Below, piece by piece: positions 11,927-16,320 of a DNA stretch of 16,320 nucleotides. Location of the stretch: NCBI GenBank assembly GCA_910585805.1, contig CAJUFB010000084.1, forward strand, positions 1 to 16,320, in the 5' to 3' direction. This DNA comes from an uncultured Acetatifactor sp. GTDB taxonomy: Bacteria > Bacillota > Clostridia > Lachnospirales > Lachnospiraceae. The translations under genes were made by a program, and so were the position numbers. Numbering within the stretch: the stretch's first letter is position 1; each line of letters starts with the position of its first letter. A model generated the notes under the pieces. It was given only the letters and a program-made list of their open reading frames with translations. It was not told the origin of the DNA and ran no database searches.

Positions 11927-14251
11927 TCACTGCTGCAGCTTTATGGTATCCACAATGGACAGCCGCCCGATTCTTTTGATTGGCCGCCGGATCGCCAACG
12001 CCGCAGATCCAAAACATAACATGACGATCAGCAGCAGGGAGGCAGCCGGAAGCCGCCAGGTCGTTCCCCATTTATCTGCAATCAGGAACTGGAACATCAT
12101 CTTATTCAACGGCAGGCCCAGGACGCAGCCGGTGACACATCCCAATACTGCATAGGTGGCTGCCTCTGCAGCAATCATCTTGTAGAGCTGCCCGGCTCCC
12201 ATTCCAATGGAACGCATCACGCCATACTGTCTGGTCCTTGCCGCCACGCTGGCATTCATACTGTTAAAGATATTGAACACGGTGATTAGCGCAATGATGA
12301 GCAGGAATCCATAAATAAACACCGCACCTGTATAGTAGGAACTCTGGGATTCCGAATTTGACAGCCGTTTATCTGCAATGGAGACATCAGATGGAAGCAG
12401 GCTCCGTATTGCCGACACTGTCTCATCCGTGCCGCTGCCTGCAAGCTGTATATCCACAGCCGAATAGCCTAACCCGCCGATGCTCTCCGTAAACAGCTGT
12501 TCTGAGCATATGATGTATCCAAGGCTTCCCGCTTCACTTGACGCATTTGTAGAAGAAAGAATACCCGCAATTCTCACCTGTTTCTCCCCAAAAGGCGTAT
12601 GGAGCGTCACGGTGTCCCCGGCCTTCCATTGCATGCCATCCCGGTAGGACACTAAGATATCTCCGGCTCCCCCCGAAACCGCATCGATATTTCCTCCATT
12701 CAGTTCCTCTTTTGCCCATTTGAACTGATTCTCTTCATAGGAAACCAGCGTGGCCGTTCCGCTCTCGGTATCGGAGGAAACAGCTAAGCCGCCGTATTCC
12801 ATTCTGCCAAAAGCACGCTTCACACCATCAACGGCTTCGATTTCTTCTATGACAGAAGTTTCCAGCCCTGCAGCGGCTGTGACAGATACATCCCCCGCCC
12901 ACGGGGCTAATGCAGGCATGCCCTGGCCCAGGAAGACGACCATCACCTGGAAAGCAAGGAAAAGCATGATGCTGATGGCAAAGGAGCAGGTCATCAGGAA
13001 TAAATTCTTTTTCCCGGACAGCGCATGGAACATGCCCATGCCTGTTTCCACATGGAACAGCTTTGTATTTGCCGCACGCTTATTCTGTGCCAGCTGGGAG
13101 CCTCCGCTGATCGCCGTGACAGGGGAAACCCTGGAGGCCTTTTTCGCCGGGGAAAGGGAAGCAAGGAGGACGATCAGGAAGCCCACCACAATCCCTGCCA
13201 ATATGCCGGCGATACTGAATTCAAATAACGGAACCTCTGAAAACCGGTCTCCGCTGATGGATTTAAGCAGCAGGCAGGCGGCCCATGTCACAGCCTGGCC
13301 CGCCAGCAGGCCAATTGGAACGCCCTTCGCGCTTTGCTTAAGCCCCTGCAGGATCACAAAATGCTTTACCTGTTTCCTGGATGCCCCCAGACAGCGCAAC
13401 AGCCCATAAAACTGTGTTCTCTCCAATACATTGGTGTTAAAGCTTGCGGAGATCATCACCGTTCCCGCAATCAAAACAAGGAAAACCAGGATCGCCGCAA
13501 TCAGATAGAGTGCCTGCATGATATTGCTCTCGCTTTGCCCCATCAGGCCCAACAAGGCTGTATTTTCTGAGATCTGGCCGTCAGAAAGGCCAAATTGGCT
13601 CTTGATTTCCCTTATAGCCTCCTGAATATGGGCGCCGCTCTTAAACCGGATGCGGTAGGTGGTTCCGTCTGCCGCGTTTTCATCCGCAATGGCAAGAAAG
13701 CCCTCCTCGCTCAGCGCCATCCCGCAGATATCCGCTTTCAGCATGGAGCCCATATCCGCAAGGGTTCCTGTAATCCGGTACTGTTTTTGTGAGCCGTCCG
13801 GGACCGTAACCGTCACGTTATCGCCGATGGACAGTCCCCATTGCCCCATGGCGTTTTCATTCAGCAACGCCTCGTCCGGCAGGGAAGGATATGCCCCGGC
13901 CGTCATATCCATTTCGGTCAGGGATTCCATTGTTTCTTCATTTGCCCCCACAAAACTGACGGCTTTGCCGGACAGCATCCCCGTACTGCCCTGATAGACC
14001 CATCCCGATAAAGCCACGTCAACCCTTGCCGATACCAGTTCTGCCGTCTCCGCCTCCACATCATGGAGCGCCGCATGGTATTCGCCATTGGTTTTAATAA
14101 AATAATTCTTCTGAGAGCGCATCGCCATGTCCGCCATACTGAAAATCGCCATTACAAGGCATACCGAAAGCGTGATGCACAGCACGGAAATCCGGTTATT
14201 TTTGCGGTGGACCTTTTCATACTGGGGTATCAGCCCAAGATAACTTCTCAT
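11927..14251 (-). CDS. ABC transporter permease with two FtsX/MacB-type halves
   Basis: This is a 774-residue membrane protein. Its start at 14251 overlaps the ATPase stop by 4 bp. Membrane helices lie at about residues 22-40, 246-268, 308-330, 345-366, 417-441, 642-664, 696-720 and 735-754. Each half has one helix, a large extracytoplasmic domain of about 200 residues (45-245 and 445-640) and a three-helix FtsX unit. The segments ERTQFYGLLRCLGASRKQ and ARTRQYGVMRSIGMGAGQ show the duplicated FtsX-domain motif RTxxYGxxRxxGxx. Such proteins act as mechanotransmission exporters with MacB/LolD-type ATPases, moving or releasing peptides or lipids rather than small drugs across the membrane. With an adjacent two-component pair, it may serve in antimicrobial peptide defence; that role is inferred. 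Confidence 0.9.
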   Translation of the reverse strand: MRSYLGLIPQYEKVHRKNNRISVLCITLSVCLVMAIFSMADMAMRSQKNYFIKTNGEYHAALHDVEAETAELVSARVDVALSGWVYQGSTGMLSGKAVSFVGANEETMESLTEMDMTAGAYPSLPDEALLNENAMGQWGLSIGDNVTVTVPDGSQKQYRITGTLADMGSMLKADICGMALSEEGFLAIADENAADGTTYRIRFKSGAHIQEAIREIKSQFGLSDGQISENTALLGLMGQSESNIMQALYLIAAILVFLVLIAGTVMISASFNTNVLERTQFYGLLRCLGASRKQVKHFVILQGLKQSAKGVPIGLLAGQAVTWAACLLLKSISGDRFSEVPLFEFSIAGILAGIVVGFLIVLLASLSPAKKASRVSPVTAISGGSQLAQNKRAANTKLFHVETGMGMFHALSGKKNLFLMTCSFAISIMLFLAFQVMVVFLGQGMPALAPWAGDVSVTAAAGLETSVIEEIEAVDGVKRAFGRMEYGGLAVSSDTESGTATLVSYEENQFKWAKEELNGGNIDAVSGGAGDILVSYRDGMQWKAGDTVTLHTPFGEKQVRIAGILSSTNASSEAGSLGYIICSEQLFTESIGGLGYSAVDIQLAGSGTDETVSAIRSLLPSDVSIADKRLSNSESQSSYYTGAVFIYGFLLIIALITVFNIFNSMNASVAARTRQYGVMRSIGMGAGQLYKMIAAEAATYAVLGCVTGCVLGLPLNKMMFQFLIADKWGTTWRLPAASLLLIVMLCFGSAALAIRRPIKRIGRLSIVDTIKLQQ

Positions 14252-14937
14252 CTCGCCGCCACCCCCAAATCCTCCAGCCTTCCGTCTGCCATGCGCAGTA
14301 CCCGGTCCGTTGCATCCGCATGGTTCTCATTATGGGTAATCATCAGGATGGTCTGCCTGTACTTGGCCGACATGGATTTTAAGAGGGTGATGACCTCCTG
14401 GCTGTTCCTGGAATCCAGGTTCCCGGTAGGCTCGTCCGCCATGATGATGGCAGGGCGGGCCGCCAGCGCCCTCCCGATTGCCACCCTCTGCTGCTGGCCT
14501 CCGGAAAGCTGGCTGGGCAGGTGCTTTCTGCGCTCCTTTAATCCCAGAATCTCCAGCAGCTCCTCCACATACTTCTGGTCCGGCTTCTGGTAATCCAGAA
14601 GCAAAGGGAATGTAATGTTCTGCTCTACATTCAGCTCCGGAATCAGGTTAAAGGACTGGAAGATAAACCCGATATTCTGGCGGCGGAACACCGTAAGCTT
14701 CTTTTCGGGCATGGAAAAAATGTCCTTCCCATCAATCAGCACTTTCCCGGAGGTCGGGTTATCCAAGGCTCCCACCACATTTAAAAGCGTGCTTTTTCCG
14801 GAACCGGATTCGCCTACGATTGCGATAAATTCCCCTTTGCCCACGGAGAAGGAAACATGGTCAAGCGCCCGGACTTGTGCTTCCCCTTTTCCATAGGTCT
14901 TGCATAGATTTTGTACTTCAAGAATATTCATATTCAT
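14248..14937 (-). CDS. ABC transporter ATP-binding protein, MacB/LolD type
   Basis: This 229-residue protein starts at ATG 14937, with AAAGG 6 nt upstream; ATG 14931 is a second option and a start at 14961 has no ribosome site. Motifs are Walker A GESGSGKST (42-50, window includes G42 to T50), Q-loop Gln94 in FIFQSFNLIP, signature LSGGQ (144-148), Walker B IIMADE (164-169) with D-loop SR, and switch His202 in ITHN. This set matches MacB/LolD-like ATPases that pair with FtsX permeases. The gene overlaps the permease gene by 4 bp. It is separated from the kinase gene by a 76-nt region carrying a promoter and dyad, so the pair may be induced by the cognate regulator. Confidence 0.92.
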   Translation of the reverse strand: MNMNILEVQNLCKTYGKGEAQVRALDHVSFSVGKGEFIAIVGESGSGKSTLLNVVGALDNPTSGKVLIDGKDIFSMPEKKLTVFRRQNIGFIFQSFNLIPELNVEQNITFPLLLDYQKPDQKYVEELLEILGLKERRKHLPSQLSGGQQQRVAIGRALAARPAIIMADEPTGNLDSRNSQEVITLLKSMSAKYRQTILMITHNENHADATDRVLRMADGRLEDLGVAAR

Positions 14938-14956
14938 TACCTGCCTTTCGGGCATT

Positions 14957-14985
14957 ATCATACCCGATGGGTCTTACTTTCACAT
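14957..14985 (-). promoter_or_regulatory. Probable activated promoter of the ABC pair
   Basis: Minus-strand TATGAT (14962-14957) is a good -10. The matching -35 at 14985-14980 (ATGTGA) is poor, which is usual for promoters that need an activator. The dyad at 14993-15012 centres near -52, where an OmpR-type regulator could contact polymerase. Confidence 0.5.
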
Positions 14986-14992
14986 GAATTTC

Positions 14993-15029
14993 ATCTTACT
15001 TTTTAGTAAGATCTACTCTTTTGTAAGAT
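14993..15029 (-). promoter_or_regulatory. Candidate response-regulator binding site
   Basis: ATCTTACT (14993-15000) and AGTAAGAT (15005-15012) are perfect 8-bp arms with a TTTT spacer. GTAAGAT recurs at 15006-15012 and 15023-15029, 17 bp apart, and TCTTACTTT recurs at 14972-14980. The site follows directly after the kinase stop codon, and one copy lies within the end of the kinase gene. A dyad plus direct repeats upstream of a weak -35 suits an OmpR-type regulator. No T run follows it on the minus strand, so it is not a terminator. Confidence 0.55.
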
Positions 15030-16248
15030 GGAAAAAGCTTAAGACAAACCTGCTGCCCCGGCCGACCCTGCTGGTTACGGAAATCGTCCCCTGATGGGCT
15101 TCCACAATAGATTTTGCCAGCGGCAGCCCCAGGCCGATTCCATGGGTATCCTGGGAAGTACGGCTCCGGTAGAACCGCCTGAATATATTATGGATATCCT
15201 CCTGGCGGATCCCCGTTCCGTTGTCTTCCACCACAATATTTGTAAGAAGGGGCGTCCTCTCCCAGCTGATTACTACTTTCCCACCTCTGTCGGTATGCTC
15301 CAGCGCATTTTTTACCACATTCCCCAAAGCTTCCGACATCCAAAGGGCATCGCAGTAAAGGAAAACATCGCTGCTCCCGGATAACACAATTTCTTTCGCT
15401 TCCTGAGTGGCAAATGTCTCAAAGCGTTCCGTCACATCCTTAAGGAGCATTTCCATGTTTTCCTCCGCCTTTTCCATCCTGACCGTGCCTGCGTCCAGCC
15501 TGGCTATTTTTAAGAGCGTATAAACCACATCCTCCACCCGGCGTATTTCCCGCAGGGATTTCTGGCTGAATGCATGGATGGCCTCCCTGTCCGTTCCCTC
15601 CTGCGCCATAATCTCATCATACATCTTTAGCGCTGCCAGGGGCGTCTTTAACTGGTGGGAAACATCTGAGATCATATCCTGCAGAAATTCGCGCGTCTGT
15701 TTTTCATGTTCTGCCTGGGCAGAGAGGATAGCGGCAAGCTCATTGATCCTGTGGAATAGGCTGTACCAGTCCCCGGTTTCCTCGCTGTCGATCCTCTGTC
15801 CCGTATCCCCTGAAAGGAACTGGGTGATCACAGCATCTGCCTTTGCTATCGCTTTGTTTTGTTTCCGGATGTAAATCCAGACTGTGAGAAAAACGGCCAA
15901 AAAAACGCAAAAAAAACAACCTGCGAACCAGGCGGCGGTATGCTTTCGGTAAGCATATACGGCAGGAATCAGTCTGGGATCTGCATTTCCATGGTAGCCT
16001 GCTTCCTTAAGGATCCGCCTTCCGGCCTCCAGGTCAGAGTCCGTTTTGTCTTTCGTAAACGCGGCTGCCACATTTGTGTCCGGGTGGTTGACCAGATACC
16101 CTGCCGTCCCATAATCATGCTCCACCATTGTTTTCTGGTAATCATTCGTCATATAGGATAAAAGGACGGTGAAACCTGCTGCCGCAGCCAGCCAGATAGC
16201 AAGCAGGCAGCACAGCATCCTCCTTGTTTCTTTTCCCATTGTTTTCAT
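15013..16248 (-). CDS. Two-component sensor histidine kinase
   Basis: This 411-residue membrane kinase starts at ATG 16248, 6 nt after the response-regulator stop; ATG 16239 is also possible. Helices at about residues 11-33 and 105-128 flank a 70-residue extracytoplasmic sensor. A linker follows, then the HisKA domain with SDVSHQLKTPLAAL, phospho-acceptor His198. The ATPase domain has N box NVVKNALEH (310-318), G1 DNGTG (342-346), F box near FRRFYRS and G2 GIGLGL (370-375). It is intact and should autophosphorylate and pass phosphate to the regulator upstream. The sensor loop is too large for the intramembrane BceS type, so the stimulus may be detected outside the membrane directly. Its output genes are likely the ABC pair downstream. 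Confidence 0.93.
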   Translation of the reverse strand: MKTMGKETRRMLCCLLAIWLAAAAGFTVLLSYMTNDYQKTMVEHDYGTAGYLVNHPDTNVAAAFTKDKTDSDLEAGRRILKEAGYHGNADPRLIPAVYAYRKHTAAWFAGCFFCVFLAVFLTVWIYIRKQNKAIAKADAVITQFLSGDTGQRIDSEETGDWYSLFHRINELAAILSAQAEHEKQTREFLQDMISDVSHQLKTPLAALKMYDEIMAQEGTDREAIHAFSQKSLREIRRVEDVVYTLLKIARLDAGTVRMEKAEENMEMLLKDVTERFETFATQEAKEIVLSGSSDVFLYCDALWMSEALGNVVKNALEHTDRGGKVVISWERTPLLTNIVVEDNGTGIRQEDIHNIFRRFYRSRTSQDTHGIGLGLPLAKSIVEAHQGTISVTSRVGRGSRFVLSFFHLTKE

Positions 16249-16254
16249 CTTCCA

Positions 16255-16320
16255 TCACTCCCCGGCCCATTTATAGCCAAACCCAATTTCCGTCAAAAGC
16301 TTTGTGGGGGAATTCGGGTC
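16255..16320 (-). CDS. Response regulator, C-terminal end (OmpR type), partial
   Basis: The window edge contains the last 21 codons of a minus-strand gene. They read PTKLLTEIGFGYKWAGE before TGA at 16257-16255. The IGFGYKW ending is typical of the winged-helix DNA-binding domain of OmpR/PhoB regulators. The kinase gene starts 6 nt further on, so the pair is co-transcribed. The receiver domain is outside the window. Confidence 0.8.
   Translation of the reverse strand, partial: DPNSPTKLLTEIGFGYKWAGE

Overview
The window looks like the chromosome of a spore-forming gut Firmicute, most likely a Lachnospiraceae (Clostridium XIVa) relative. The reasons are a SpoVT sporulation regulator, GC-rich genes with AAAGGAGG-type ribosome sites, and a Tn1549-type element scrap at the left edge. 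Species cannot be named from the sequence. No tRNA, rRNA, CRISPR array or intact insertion sequence was seen.

Positions 1-1566 are mobile-element debris. In order they hold the last codons of a Maff2-like conjugative-element protein, a strong dyad, and one copy of an 80-bp dispersed repeat. A small AT-richer lipoprotein gene follows, then the 5' end of a group II intron, then three antisense gene scraps: a group II reverse transcriptase core, a probable SMI1/KNR4 N-terminus and a HEFGH zincin fragment. A second, inverted copy of the 80-bp repeat lies about 8 kb away at 8152-8231, 94 percent identical by hand count.

Positions 1568-4805 are a drug-export-type module on the minus strand. A TetR regulator (4142-4738) lies upstream of an ABC ATPase and two ABC-2 permeases whose ends overlap by 4 bp. 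A shared dyad, TGACTA-N12-TRGTCA, lies at both the tetR promoter and the ATPase promoter, so one repressor probably controls both. Positions 4877-8092 (minus) hold an APH-fold kinase with its own near-consensus promoter, a small overlapping ORF, and a 613-residue SGNH/GDSL hydrolase with a short tandem-repeat insert.

Positions 8232-8803 are a long intergenic region with several dyads, including a repeated TGACACA/TGTGTCA motif just after a TATAAT box. It leads into a DUF4230 membrane-anchored protein and pncB (nicotinate phosphoribosyltransferase, NAD salvage), both on the plus strand. A hairpin separates pncB from convergent spoVT.

Positions 11927-16320 (minus) form a sensory-efflux operon: the end of a response regulator, a sensor histidine kinase, an ABC ATPase and a 774-residue FtsX/MacB-type permease. 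A dyad with direct repeats next to the kinase stop codon is a good candidate binding site for the response regulator in front of the ABC genes.

No clearly new multi-gene system was found. The most unusual items are the dispersed 80-bp structured repeat, the scrambled intron/RT junction, and the regulatory dyads before the DUF4230, TetR/ABC and two-component/ABC genes.
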